Of a stretch of DNA of 64,000 nt, positions 48,309 through 60,496 are shown piece by piece. Both the position numbers and the translations under genes were made by a program. The notes below the pieces were generated by a model. The model was not told the DNA's origin. It did not search any database and saw only the letters and a list, made by a program, of their open reading frames with translations. This stretch comes from Maratus speciosus. Taxonomy: Eukaryota; Arthropoda; Arachnida; Araneae; Salticidae. How positions within the stretch are numbered: position 1 is the first letter of the stretch; the number at the start of each line of letters is the position of its first letter. The stretch lies in NCBI GenBank assembly GCA_963932465.1, contig OZ010786.1, positions 540,085,073-540,149,072 of the forward strand, written 5' to 3'.

Positions 48309-48598
48309 TTCTAAAATTTTAAATTTATTGGAAATTAACTCATTATAGACATTGCGGCACAATACAACGTCACAATATGCAATTGTGCACTGCTACATTT
48401 CCGGAATGTGAATAGGCAAAGTAGAATCGTCGGTCATCCATTTCGGACATTTTTGGACATGCAGGCGAAGATTTATCTTATCCGTGTGAACGAAATGTCA
48501 TTTCGTACTAATTAATTGATGCTCTAAAACTTTGTAATTGGAAAATTTGAACTACCTCTTTTCGTTTCCGATTTGCAATGGTTACACTGAGAAAAAAG

Positions 48599-51088
48599 TC
48601 TTTCCGGCCAGTGCCGGGAGGAAGAGGTAGCTTTCATAATCCTTATTTAAAAAAAGCCAAATTATATCGTTCAAATACACGAAGCTCAATTTAGTGGAAA
48701 CCGAATATAGGAGATTCAATACTAATTTTTATCAATATAATGAATGAGAATTTCGCGAAATTAGTCAGCTTTATCCAAGCTGCTTTTCTTTAAAGTAACA
48801 TATATTTGGCTGCCAAATTCGGCAATTTCTTAAAGTGCCTGTCATTTTAAGACAACATGGTGGATGAGGCTAAGAAGTGAACTTGGTCGAGACCTTAGTA
48901 ATTGCTGTGCACATGCTCACTCACATCGGAATCGGTTAACATATAGAAGTGCTGTCGCATGCAAAAAATCAGATTTTTCAAAATGTCACCCACAATAGAA
49001 ATTGAAACTGCTACATCTGAGCCATTTTTTAAGGTAAAGACAAACAAAAAATGCTCCTGAATCCTTATATCAAGGTCAAATACTTAAGAAAGAAACCCTT
49101 TTCAATTTCTAATGTTTTTGCACCTCACTTTAAATATATATATATTTTTTAATTTAATGGTCGCCATTTTGAAACAAGATGGCTGATGAATCTGGCCAGC
49201 GAACTTGGTCGAGGTGTTGATGTATACTATCCACATGCCTTCTTACATCGAAATAGGCGAATACGTGTGTTATCGCGTGACAAATACAAGATCGTTTCAA
49301 AATGTTAGCCATGCTAGAAATTCAAAGTGCTATAAATCAACCATTTTTTAAGATATAAACAAAAGAACAAATTTTCAGAAACAAAAACTGCTCCGGAATC
49401 TTTGTATCAAGGCCAAACACATAAAAAAATCTTTTTCATTTTCCAATTGTTTAATACCTCATTTTGAATTTTAAATTTAATTTTTTTTAATGGCAACCCT
49501 TTTGAAACAAGATGGCGAATGAAGCTGGCAAACGAACTCGGTCGAGACATTGGTATGTACTATGTACAGACCAAGTTACATCCAAATCGGTTCATAATTA
49601 CGCCTGTTATCGCGTGACAAAAATCAGGTCGTTTTATAAAGTCAGCCACAAGAGAAATTCAAAATGCTATTATTCAGCCATTTTTTTTAGATATAGACGA
49701 AAGAAAAACTGTTCCGGAATCTTTGTATTAAGGTCAAACACATACAAAAAAAAATCTTTTTCACTTTCCAATTTTTTTGTATCTCATTTAAATTTTTTAA
49801 TTTTTTAATTTATTTAAATGGCCGCCATTTTGAAACAAGAAGGCGGATGAAGCCGGCCAACGAACTCGGACGAGATATTTGTATGTACTATGTACACACC
49901 AAGGTACATCCAAGTCGGTTCATAAATACGCCTGTTATTACGTGAGAAAAATCAGGACGTTTCAAAATGTCAGCCACGCTAGAAATTCAAAATGCTATAA
50001 CTCAGCCATTTCTTAAGATATAGACGAAACAAAAACTGCTCCCGAATCTTTTTATCAAGGTCAAACACATAAGAAGAACACATGTTTTCAATTTTTATTT
50101 TTTTGGTACCACATTTCAAATTTAAATTTTTCTTAAAAATTTAAATGGCCACCATTTTTAAACAACATGGCGGATGAAGCTGACCAACGAACCCGGTCGA
50201 GACATTGGTATGTACTATGTATAAACGAAGTTACATCCAAATCGGTTGATAAATACGCCTTTTATCGCGTGACAAAATTCAGGACGTTTCAAAATGTCAG
50301 CCACGCTAGAAATTCAAAATGCTATAACTCAGCCATTTTTTAAGATATAGACGAAACAAAAACTGCTCCGAAATCTTTGTATAAAGGTCAAATACATAAG
50401 AAAAAATATTTTTCCATTTTCAATTTTTTGGTACCACATTTCAAATTTTAAATTTAAAAAAAAAATTAAATGGCCGCCATTTTGAAACAAAATGGCGGAT
50501 GAAGCTGGCCAACGAACTCGGTCGTGAGATTGGTATGTACTATGTACACACTGAATTACATCCAAATCGGTTCATAAATACGCCTTTTATCGCGTGACAA
50601 AATTCAGGACGTTTCAAAATGTCAGCCACGATAGAAATTCAAAATGCTATAACTCAGCCATTTTTTAAGATATAGACGAAACAAAAACTGCTCCGGAATC
50701 TTTGTATAAAGGTCAAGTACATAAGAAAAAAATATTTTTCCATTTTTAATTTTTTGGTACCACATTTCAAGTTTTAAATTTTTTTAAAAATTTTAAATGG
50801 CCGCCATTTTGAAACAAAACGGCGGATGAAGCTGGCCAACGAACTCGGTCGAGACATTGGTATGTACTATGTACACACCGAATTACATCGAAATCGGTTC
50901 ATAATTACGGGAGTTACAGTGTGACATAGGTCAGATATATATATATATATATATATGTATATCAATTTTGAACGGAGGGTGGTTTCGGGGTCTGGGGGTC
51001 ATGATCGATGAAAATATACCAAAATTTTTTGAAATCGCTTTCCTGCGAACGGCTGCAATAGGTAGCTTTTTTGTAAAGAAAGCTACCT
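48599..51088 (+). mobile_element. Helentron-like non-autonomous element, copy 2
   Basis: Closely similar to 21396-23312 from the 5' hairpin (ttccggcc.agt.gccgggagga) to the 3' hairpin (aggtagcttttttgtaaaga / aagctacct). It has about seven ~330-bp internal units instead of five and a shorter (TA)n. The flanks are A-runs on both sides (gagaaaaaag, taaaaaat). No coding capacity. Confidence 0.6.
48840..50900 (+). repeat. ~330-bp internal tandem repeats (about 7 units)
   Basis: The 'ggccgccattttgaaacaa' block recurs near 48845, 49159, 49491, 49820, 50147, 50470 and 50798. The last three units are most alike, which suggests that the array grew at its 3' side. Confidence 0.85.
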
Positions 51089-51691
51089 AAAAAATATACC
51101 GCCTTCACCTGGAATGAATAGGTAGTCATTTTCTGAATCCCTAAACTAGAAATATAGATTTCCGAGCTATTCCAATAGAGTAAACAACTAAACTGAATAG
51201 ATGAAATGATCTAGAACTTCTAGTCTCATGTTTTTTAGGTGACGAAACGACAATGAATCGTTTCAGTAGTGAGAAATTATCGCTCGATTTCTGAAATGGT
51301 TTCATAAACTAGAATTGTAGTAACTAAACCTAGCTTCTTGTGTTCGCATCTATTCGCAGAGATTTTTAAATAAGTTTCACCACGAGAATATAGGAAAACG
51401 CTTTTGAATTCTAGTAAGAAACTCTAGAACTCTCTAGCAAAGGGAACTAGAACTTATAAGGATGACATGGAATTATTTTTTCTAGAACCACAATTTAGAT
51501 TCTAGATAACAGAACCATATTTTTTTCTCAGTGTATCTTCCAAATTTTTCCACTAAAGGTGCTGCTGTCGTTTGCATTAGGTCGGGCGTAGTCGCTTTAC
51601 TGTAACGTTACCTCATTTGTATAGCTGTAGCTCTCTCCGTTCGCAAATATTTTCAGGTTAAAAGGACTTTCCTTTTCACCATGAATACTAT

Positions 51692-52480
51692 ACAGCTATA
51701 CCCAACCTTACGTTACATAGTTTTTACAAAGTCTTAGTATTCTTTTAGCAACGGTATTTTTTTAATAATACACTTACTAATTCATATATTATTGTACGGA
51801 ATCCTCTGTGCGCGAGTAATATTCGCAATAGACCGTTTATTTAAAACTCGTATGATGTAAAATATTCAGCTGCGGACGTCCATGATATTTCCAATATTAA
51901 GTATTATTCACTTTTGTTTTTAAATTCGTCAAGCTATTTATTTCATTTTCATTTTTCATGTGGATATATAGCAACAGCAAAGTTAAGACGTAATATTAAC
52001 TTTTTTTTTTTTTTTTAATTCGTCAAACTATTTATTTCATTTTCATTTTTCACGTGGAAATCTTGAAACAGAAACGTTATGACGTAATATTCATTTTTTA
52101 AGTCGTCAAACTAATTATTTCATTTTTCATGAGGAAATGTTTCAATAGAAAAGAAATTGCTGTGGTAAGAATTTTATTGCGGATTTTTAATTGTTGGCAA
52201 CTGCTATAACGAAAATGCTTAAATTTGATAGGAAATTACTTTTAAATTGATGATTTTTTATCAATTAAACTATAATTTATTTGGATTCCGGATTACTTTA
52301 TTTGACTCGGCCGTGTTTTAATACAATTGCACATAATATTTCACAAATATGGATTCCAAACTGTGGATTTGTATAGCATTACAGGAAGAAAGATAGACAA
52401 ATTTTATTTTTTATATATTAGATGAATGTCATTAACCATCGTCAATCATAAAAAAAAAAAAAAACTTAATTCGCCTTCTT
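51692..52480. other. AT-rich stretch, no gene seen
   Basis: Three short related segments (near 51925, 52019, 52098) share 'aaattcgtcaa.ctatttatt', 'tcattttc' and 'gacgtaatatt', a decayed ~90-bp repeat. No gene recognised. Confidence 0.5.
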
Positions 52481-52541
52481 ATAATAAAATATAATATAAT
52501 AATATATAATAATATATAATAATATACAATAATATATAATA
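52481..52541. repeat. 'aatatataata' minisatellite at Helitron 3' end
   Basis: An 11-base AT motif is repeated about five times. The same motif lies at 59797-59830, just past the Helitron 5' end at 59785. Confidence 0.85.
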
Positions 52542-52880
52542 CTAGGGGGCTCCGCCCCCTGAAATTTACGCTCGCCAACCCCCGTTCAGTCACCGCAGAA
52601 TCTAAAATCACGCTAATTTGATCGGCTTTTAAAAGATTAGAGAAGATTGAATAAAAATGAAAAAATCTATAGCGATCTCCCAGTAAACGGGTTTCCATTC
52701 AATTCCCTTTGATTGCGAAAATTTAAGGCCAAATTCGTTGCTGTTAAGACATTCAATGGTTGTTTTCGTGTTTGATTAAAGAAGATCAGTTAAACATTTG
52801 AAAGGAAGCTAAAATAAAATGAATTAAGTGAACAGAGTCTTTTCCTCCTGGTATTTTTTAACAGCGTTATAAAACGATTG
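52542..52880 (-). mobile_element. Helitron 3' end (minus strand)
   Basis: Read on the minus strand, 'ctgaacgggggttggcgagc', then a hairpin gggggc-gga-gccccc, ends in CTAG (52545-52542) followed by T. The adjoining ~330 bp match the 3' part of 41322-42798. The 5' end of this element is uncertain. It may lie just left of the Helitron at 55132, or be the 5' end at 59785. Confidence 0.75.
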
Positions 52881-52923
52881 ACATAATACAATTTACTACA
52901 ATAACGAAAATTTACTGCTTTAA

Positions 52924-53129
52924 CCCCTTCAAGGGCGGTAGTTCATTTTTGGACCACTTAATTTTAATTCTTAAATGCCAAATTGGCACCAGGATATTGG
53001 AATGAAAATTTTCCTTTTATTAAGAAAGTGAACAAAAGCATTTTCTTATTTCGAAATTTGTTTGTAAGTTCCGGTGCCATTCACTGATTTCAACCTATTA
53101 CGAATAGAAGTACCTTGCTCCTGAAAGGG
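52924..53129. mobile_element. piggyBac-like MITE with TTAA ends, 206 bp
   Basis: TTAA at 52920-52923 and 53130-53133 flanks the inverted ends ccccttcaaggg / cctgaaaggg. The related copy at 48118-48308 shares its interior. Confidence 0.7.
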
Positions 53130-53133
53130 TTAA

Positions 53134-54285
53134 ATGCATATTAATGTATTTATTATTTTTAAGTTTCCTTTCTATTTTAATATTCATGTGTAAATACAAT
53201 TTTCTAGGCATAATTTTCAATATTTTCTTGCTTTTAACTCGTACTCATTTAAGAGAAATTTTAAAGTTTTTTTTTTTTTTTTCCTGTTTTTAATAGGCAT
53301 GTGTAAGTAAATTTGTAATCGTTAGAAATATTATCCTTTGCACTGTTTTTGGAATTGAAAACAATCTCTATTATAATAGCCTAAGTCATGCGACTACCAT
53401 CAACAGTTCCTTCGCTTTTCATAAGAAAGGTCTCCAATTTGATTAAAGAATCAAAGTTATTTTTTCGGAAAAAAACTACATAAGAGTTGCCATGATCGCA
53501 AAGAATTCTTGGTACTTTTATGTTAGCCGGGCTCAAATCTCGCCAATAGCTTTTTTTGGTATTTTTCCATTATACGGACACCATGCCAAAATGTACGCCA
53601 ATTATTTCAACCCTGATCGTGAAAAGTATTTTTATAGTAAAACTTGCGAAACATTGGGATTTGCTATTATTTGCTATACTTTATTGTATAACAGTTATTT
53701 GTTCATTTATTTTAAGTATATATTTGTGATTTAGTAAAATAGTTCATAAAAGTCTTTAGTTTCCAAGTGTTATATTTTTAAAAGACTCTCTTTACTGTGG
53801 ACAGTGTTTTTTCTTTTATTTTTCAAATGCTTCAATTCACATGATTTTCATTTTGCGCCAACTACATTACGCTTGACGACAATGGTGTCCCTAAACGGAA
53901 AAGTACCCTTTTTTTAAATCGTAAGTTAGCATTTTTTTATTTTTTGAGTGGTAAATTAAAACGGTACTACTTGGTTATCCCATTGACCTAAAATAAATAG
54001 CCAGACAATAAGATTAAACAATAATAATGGTTGATCGAAAATGTAACATTCACTTGACTCTAAGGAAGTTACACGTGTATACGCCATCAAGTGATTTTTA
54101 TTTCGACGCTTTATTTGTATTTGAATTTTTATACTAATTTATTTGTTTTTTCGTTATTTAAAAAAAAAAAAAAATACGTCAACTTGTATAATTTGGCGAA
54201 TGGTTTGGCGATTTATATAATTTGGCGATATTGGTCATTTGCTTTGAATTTGAAATTAAATGTTATGATTTGTTGCTTAATATTT
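53134..54285. other. no recognised gene
   Basis: AT-rich sequence. Open stretches of 80 codons (53492-53734) and 70 codons (54091-54303) are not supported by any similarity. Confidence 0.45.
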
Positions 54286-54288
54286 AAC

Positions 54289-54622
54289 ACAGATGTCATA
54301 TAAGCATCGGATTTGGCGTGATTTTTCTTTTTTACGACAATTTGGCGATAACCTCGTTTTCGAATACCAGTTATATGTGTATTTTTAAATTATTTTTCTA
54401 TTATTTTTAAAATGAAATAACAATAAATAAATAAAAAAATAATTAATAACTATAGAACAAAGCAGTTTATAACATGTTTTTTTTCCTTAAATAAAAAGAA
54501 AATAAATGTAAATAAACATTTACTGATGAATAAGCAACAATAGCCGGGTTACCATGTCAGGCAAAATAACGCCATTGTGGCGTCAATTAGGTACTAGGGT
54601 GCGTATATGGCATCTGAGCCTA
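54289..54622 (+). mobile_element. MITE related to 41946-42131, with internal insertion
   Basis: The left part 'cacagatgtcatat' ... 'cgacaatttggcg' and the right part 'gccgggttaccatgtcaggc', 'tgcgtatatggcatctg' match the two halves of 41946-42131. About 180 extra AT-rich bases (about 54360-54540) separate them. Confidence 0.6.
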
Positions 54623-54624
54623 AT

Positions 54625-55125
54625 ATTTTTCTTTTCGTTTCGTTTAAAAAAAAGAAAGTAGTGTAAGCCATTAATTTTAAATATTTTTTTTTTCTTAATG
54701 AAAATTTTGTATTAAATAAAATGATAACGAAATGGAAAAAAAGCATTGTTCTTAGCATAGATTTAAGGGAAGCAAAACTTGGTCGCCAAATTAGTTTAAA
54801 ATTATAACCTTTTTTGAAATGCCAAAAAAAATATCTGTTATGATTGAAATTTGAGTTGTCATCATTAGAAAAATGTATACAAAATTTTATAAAAATTATA
54901 TTTCGAAAACTAATTCGAATTTAAAAATTCTAATATCAGTTTTGAAATCTGCGGATCAATATTTATTTCTGGTGTTAATTTCATCGCAAATTATTCCATA
55001 TTTTAGGAGAAATCGCCGTAAAACATAATCAGTTGTTTAATCAGTCGATTCATACTTCCGTTTCTTACTTCCGTTTCATACTTCCGTTTCAGAAATTCGT
55101 TTCATTAGGATTTTATATATACTAG
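54625..55125. other. no recognised gene
   Basis: AT-rich. A short direct repeat, 'cttccgtttc', occurs three times at about 55061-55090. No gene recognised. Confidence 0.45.
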
Positions 55126-55131
55126 GGTATC

Positions 55132-56247
55132 GTACCCGGGCCTCACTTGTTAAAGAATATAGGTGAAATCATTTTTTTTTTTTTTTAATTGAAAACCAAT
55201 AATTTTTTTTTAGATGCAATAAATATTTTGGCTTGACCACTTACATTAAAAAAGCAATTTTCATATGGAAAATACGAATTATACAATCAAATAATTTTTT
55301 GAAATTTATCAAAAGCCATATTTTCTTATTAGCCGCATGCTAAGAGTTATTTGCCAAAATTTTGCTACTTATGGCATCCTTTTATATTCTGATAATTTCA
55401 GAGCTTATACATGTCTGGTAAATTTGTGTTTTATTTACATTATTTTGTTTATTTATTCATAGGGAATTTTTTTTTTTATGGATATTAGCCGTAAGAAAAT
55501 GATGAACTCTTTATTTTGTTTTAAGGGCAAACGGATTAATCTTCCGTAATCGAGCTCCGCGTGATATAGATAAATTAAAAAAATATTCCATGCTTTAAAA
55601 TTGTTTTTAAAACCATAGACAATCAGTAAACTGAGATGAACTTTGCAAACATGTTCCATTTGAAAAAAAAAATCCTATTTGGTGATCTAAAAATTTAAAT
55701 TGTACGATTACAAATATGTTAGATTTGTGTTTTTTCAATATTATTCTTTTATTTGTTTATAAAAGAAGTATTAATTTCATTATTTTGTCTGTCACAAATA
55801 TGTGAGATTGGTAGTTTTTTTAATATATATATATATATATATTTATATTATAAAGGAAGTATTAATTTCCTTATTCCAAAATAGTCAGAAACAAATGCTG
55901 AAAAACGTTTGTTGCTTTATGTGCAAAATGTTTATCCTTATTATGTATTAAAACCGGCACGTGATAAGATAAACTTTAGAAAAGTCGTGCTTAAAAATTA
56001 TTTTAGAAAATATAATACATTAGTCAATGAATACAGTTTTTAAACAAATTGCATTTGAAATTAATTTTTTTTCCCCTATGCGACGAAAATTGAAAATGTA
56101 CGATGGTCATAAGATTAAAAAATTGCAGTAGCAAGTAAAAAATTGCAGTAAAATTTCAAGACCGAAATTTCATCGTAAAGTGTTGCCATTCGCAAAATGT
56201 CGTCAGCGTTACGCACAGATACTTTTGTTCTTTATAATATAGACAGA
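55132..56247 (-). mobile_element. non-autonomous Helitron (minus strand)
   Basis: On the minus strand it begins A|TCTGTCTATATTATAAAG (TC at 56247-56246). It ends with the hairpin gggta-cga-taccc merging into CTAG (55135-55132), followed by T. These are Helitron termini and target. Its 5' ~200 bp resemble those starting at 59785 ('tctgtgcgtaacgc', 'actgcaattttt'). No Rep/helicase frame. Confidence 0.75.
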
Positions 56248-56249
56248 TA

Positions 56250-56974
56250 CTTAATCAGTAAAATATAATAAATATCAGTTATTAGGATGTGGCTATCAAT
56301 TGAGGCTATTATGCTTGGATTTCCGGAATGAAAACAGCAATTTTCACCTTCTCAAAATTTGCATACGCACTTCTCATATCCACATTCATCCTTTAAAAAA
56401 AATTGTATTTTCTTTGATCATTTAAAAATCATTTTTACTCAAAACTTGAAGTTACATTTGTCAGCAATGTCTTTTATGTGAACAGACGCACTCTTTACTT
56501 GAGATTCTAATCTCAATTCCAGAGAGTAAAATTTTCCGTAATTTATGTTTTTTTTACGCATTTGTGTTAAAATCTTTATTTTTATCTAAGAAAATGACCG
56601 CTTTCTTTTAAATATGACTTCATTTTCATTAAATAAGCATTTTGCCTAGTGTCTGAAACTTAGTATCAGTACGCATGGAGAAGGAAAACAATATAAAAAA
56701 TTTATGAGGAAAAATGCGTATTTCCGAAAGCAGTATGTCATTTTCCGTTATTATGCCCCTAATATAATATTCTGCTCCTAATGGGATTTTGCGCCACTAA
56801 ACCCTATACAACAATTTTTATCAACAATTTTGAATTTTTATCAGAAAATAACATGAATAAAATTAAAAATACCTCATTATTTCTTTCTTGTCTGCAATGA
56901 TGAAAGCTATCTAATTTTCATCATTTTGAAGAAATTTCATAAAATGCTTTTAAAATCCAAATATAAAAGTGGGG

Positions 56975-56975
<1 letters not shown>
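56250..56975. other. AT-rich stretch, no gene seen
   Basis: No gene or element ends recognised. It ends in a 46-base A run at 56980-57025. Confidence 0.5.
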
Positions 56976-57026
<51 letters not shown>

Positions 57027-57030
<4 letters not shown>

Positions 57031-58497
57031 GCCGGCCCGGCCTACAGGCAGAGGTAGATTTCGAAGTCAAATATACTATTTTCACAAACAAAAACTAAAT
57101 CATGACTAGAGATAAATCCACTTTAACAATTTTATCTGGCCGCTTTTGACGAGTTTTTACTTCATTTTTATATAATAGCTGGTTTTATCAGAATCATGTT
57201 AGGGCGGTATTAAAAAAAATACTTTTTCATGCTCAACAACTCAAAATTTTCTGGCATAGTTTCAGATTCATTTTTAATAAAAAAAAATATGAAACTTGCT
57301 GACGTGATTTTTGAAGATATTTATAAGCGACCTGTGTTTTTATTTTTTGTTCAATTAATTAAAACTTGATATATAAACAATTCTTTTCTGAGAAGGACAA
57401 TATTTTTCGTTCCTCGCACAATCGCTTCGGGAAATTCCATTCAAAATGGCCACTTTGACATCTTTTTTTTTTTTTTTAAATATATTCCACCTCTATAAAA
57501 AATCTATCATTACGGTACATTATATAGTTTCTGAATAAGTCAATATACCAATTAAATGCGTTTGAGAGCAAAAATGAATTTAAAAATGAGTCAGAAAATA
57601 AGCAGTTTGGATTTGAGTGCATCCTTAATACGATGATTTTTCCAACAAAATCCGCTTCGGTAAATTCGGTTCAAAATGCCCTTTTTAACAGCATATTTTT
57701 AAAAATATATTCTGCCTCTATCAAAAAATTGACCATTACGGTACATTATATAGTTTCTGAGTAAGAAAACGTACCAATTGGAAGCCTTTGAGAGCAAAAA
57801 TGAATTGTAAAATGAGTCAGAAAATAAGCAGATTGGATTTGAATACACCCTTACTAAGATGATTTTTTTTCTTCAATCGCTATGTGTTTTTAATTTGTTT
57901 TTGATGTAAGAATTGGTCCTATCCAAAACTTGTCTGTATAGATGTTGTAGACAATATTAAGAAGCTATATGATAAATTCATGGGCATTTTATATCTTTTG
58001 AATTGACGGAGTTATGGAATTTTTTCTTCTTCAAACCCTTTTTTGTTTTCGTTTTTATTATTTTTTTGCGGTACGAATAGGTCCTATCAAAAACTTGTGA
58101 ATATAAAAGTTGTAGATAATGTTAAGGAGACTAATAATAAAATTAATTGGATTTGATATCTTGAGAATTGACGAAGTTATGGATTTTTTTCTCCCAAAAA
58201 CCCTATTTTATGCGCCCCTTGAGCCCATTTTTAACTTTATTAAAAATCTGTGATACATAAATTTTTGGCCCTACTTTTAGAAGTAATAAAAAATTTAAAC
58301 TGATTTGATATGCACAAAAATTAAGATGTTATGGGGGGGGTTTTCTGTTTTCACAAACCCCCTCCCCATTTTCATCACCTTGGTCCGATTTTGCCCATTA
58401 ACGAACTTGACCGAGATTTTATGCCCATTGATTTTATGTATCAGTTTGGAAGAGATTGGTGCAGAATTACGAAAGTTATCGTGTCCAGAAGAAAGTG

Positions 58498-58530
<33 letters not shown>

Positions 58531-58668
58531 TAGATAGATAATAAAGTTTTTTACTGAGGGTGGCTTTGGGTTCTAGGGATCACAATCGGTGTGGATCTGC
58601 AAAAAATTTTCAGAAATTCCAACATAGGAACGATCCCAATAGGTAGTATTTCATACGAAATCTACCTT
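57027..58668 (+). mobile_element. Helentron-like element, diverged copy 3
   Basis: It shares the family's architecture rather than close sequence. The 5' end is a GC-rich hairpin (ctgcc.ggcccggcctac.aggcag) followed by 'aggtagatttcg'. The 3' end is a hairpin, aggtagtatttcatacgaaatctacct. A (TA)n/(GA)n tract (58498-58541) sits ~125 bases before the 3' end, followed by 'gagggtggctttgggttcta', which parallels 'gagggtggtttcggggtctg' of copies 1 and 2. Preceded by a 46-base A run and followed by an A-rich tract. No coding capacity. Confidence 0.5.
57418..58210 (+). repeat. two pairs of internal tandem repeats
   Basis: A ~232-bp pair (from about 57434 and 57666) shares 'tacggtacattatatagttt', 'tttgagagcaaaaatgaatt' and 'aatgagtcagaaaataagca'. 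A ~165-bp pair (from about 57912 and 58076) shares 'ggtcctatc.aaaacttg' and 'gttgtaga.aat'. Confidence 0.8.
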
Positions 58669-58669
58669 A

Positions 58670-59783
58670 AAAAAAATAATAAAGAAAGAAAGAAAAAGAA
58701 AAAAAAAACAGATAGTGCGATCACATCTGCAAAGGAAGAGATTTCAGTTTAAGACCGGATTGTAAAAGTGGATTAATTTCGCGGATGCAAATGACGTCAT
58801 TTTATAAAAAAAGCGTGTATTTTAATTCTTAAACCTAAATTACGTTTTGTAGAAGTGCGTCATTTTCACAGCCCAGCTGCTTTGAAATTCTTCACAGTTG
58901 AAAATGCTTCACTTTTGAAAATAATGTAATCGAAATCACACACTGATAAAACGCAGTGCTTTACAAAAATTTAGCGTGTCTTTATAAAAGAGAGGTGACA
59001 TGCAAATAAAAGCGATTTATATTACTGAAATTGATGATTCTCGCCTGGATGGATTTGCTTCCCACAGTTAGCAAACAAATAATTCGTGGTTTAAAATAAT
59101 ATCGTGTTCCTAAAGTTTTTGTTGAAAATTCTCTCGAATAATAAAATTTTAATGCTATTCTTTAGGACATTCTACTATAATTTTATCAAAATAACATAAT
59201 TTGCTTAATTTATTTTTTCCTAATTTTATATAATCTATATATTTAAAACACAGGTGTGTTTTATAGTCATCTTCCCTGATCTTTCTGCTGAACCAATTTT
59301 ACTAATATATTTTTAAACTTCGTCTATAGAAAAGTGTGCATATGACGTCATTATCACGGAATAACAGACAATATTCTTGACGTAGCCCATATTTTAATTT
59401 CAACTTCTTTTTCAGGTTTTATGAGAAAGTGGCAACAAAAAGATACAGTATCTCCTATTTTCGACTATTTTTCGTTTACTTTCAATGACTTTCAATAAAA
59501 TGAGGTACTTTTGTTGCCCCGATAAGAAAAATGGTATTAAAAACTACAAAAAAATAATATCTCAAAAATAAATTGAGATACAGCTTTCAAACAAGTTGCA
59601 TTTAAAAGAGCATTTTTTTCCTTATACGACGGTGTAAAAATTTAAAATGTGCAATGTTTAGAAGTTTAAAAATTTGCAGTAGAGAAAATTGCAAAACCAA
59701 AATTTTATTTCAAATTTCAAAGTGTTACCATTCTCAAAATTACGTTTGCGTTACGCACAGATATGTTTGTCCTTTATAATATA
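58670..59783. other. probable Helitron interior, no gene seen
   Basis: AT-rich and non-coding. Its right end (about 59560-59783) is the 5' part of a minus-strand Helitron. I see no coding sequence. Confidence 0.5.
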
Positions 59784-59785
59784 GA
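59560..59785 (-). mobile_element. Helitron 5' end (minus strand)
   Basis: The minus strand begins A|TCTATATTATAAAGGACA at 59785 and continues 'tctgtgcgtaacgc', like the Helitron at 55132-56247. Its own 3' end was not found nearby. It could be the 52542 end, which would make one long element with nested insertions. Confidence 0.65.
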
Positions 59786-59796
59786 TAGGGTAGATA

Positions 59797-59830
59797 TATT
59801 AATATATAATAATATATAATAATATGTAAT
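59797..59830. repeat. 'aatatataata' minisatellite at Helitron 5' end
   Basis: The same 11-base motif as 52481-52541. The two tracts share an exact run of at least 25 bases. Confidence 0.8.
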
Positions 59831-59834
59831 AAAA

Positions 59835-60495
59835 TTTACCTTCAGTAGTCCGCATATTTGTGTTTGATGGGGTAGCTGTAAGTCCATCCTTTGGTCGGCA
59901 ACTTTAAGTATTTTTAAATTTACAATTTTTATGGTCATTCATCTGACTCATATTTATATCACTTTAATGCCTTTTAAAGAAAGGAAAAAATCCTGTAACA
60001 TTCTCATAAGTATCCGCCCGATTCGCAACATGCCAGGTAGTAAAATATATGATAAAATGCCCATACTTTCGTCTCCTTTCCTAATTTCACCCCCTTAACT
60101 TTCCCGCTTCTGCAAAAGTGGCGCCACTTATGACGCAAGGCACGGGGGAGGAAGGTAAAAGGTTTCGGTATTGAAAGTTTCATTCACCAAGATGCAGAAT
60201 TTTCTATTTTTAAAAGACCTGAGTTCTTATCACGTCATTTCTAGAACGTTATTTAATGTACTGTAAGTATTTATTTCTTATTCATTGCATGTATTTTGCG
60301 TAGGAAAGATTCTGACCGTAGCATACAGTGAATTTTAGGACGCTTAGTTCATCTTACGAGAGCCGAAGCTCTGCCAAATTAGGGAGTAGCGTGGGCCCAA
60401 TTTCGTCCCACTTGCAGTTCTTATTTTCATCACGGGTACGAAATTAGGAATGCTTTTCATGGCAATTTTTTAAAATTTTTTCCTTATGTTTGGAT
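59835..60495. other. no recognised gene
   Basis: Mixed composition with a less AT-rich patch at about 60065-60180 and another at 60330-60420. I see no coding sequence. Confidence 0.4.
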
Positions 60496-60496
60496 G

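Larger units (their letters stand above)
48585..51533. mobile_element. MITE with cactgagaaaaaa ends, split by Helentron-like copy 2
   Basis: The ends cactgagaaaaaa (48585) and ttttttctcagtg (to 51533) are inverse. TA flanks both (48583-48584, 51534-51535). The right-hand core (51089-51533) is ~445 bp, with many 'ctagaa' motifs and no coding capacity. The Helentron-like copy 48599-51088 is inserted right behind the left end. Confidence 0.75.
47798..51683. mobile_element. long-inverted-repeat DNA element, host of a nested insertion
   Basis: The left arm (47798-48075) and right arm (48462-48584 plus 51534-51683) are inverse copies of ~275 bp: 'cagggtgcaaagaaaagtcc' against the inverse of 'ggactttccttttcaccatg', and 'aaatcttcgcctg' against 'caggcgaagattt'. 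TA precedes the left end, and TA occurs just past the right end. The right arm is split by a MITE at 48585-51533. The centre holds a strong hairpin and a piggyBac-like MITE remnant. No transposase. Confidence 0.8.
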
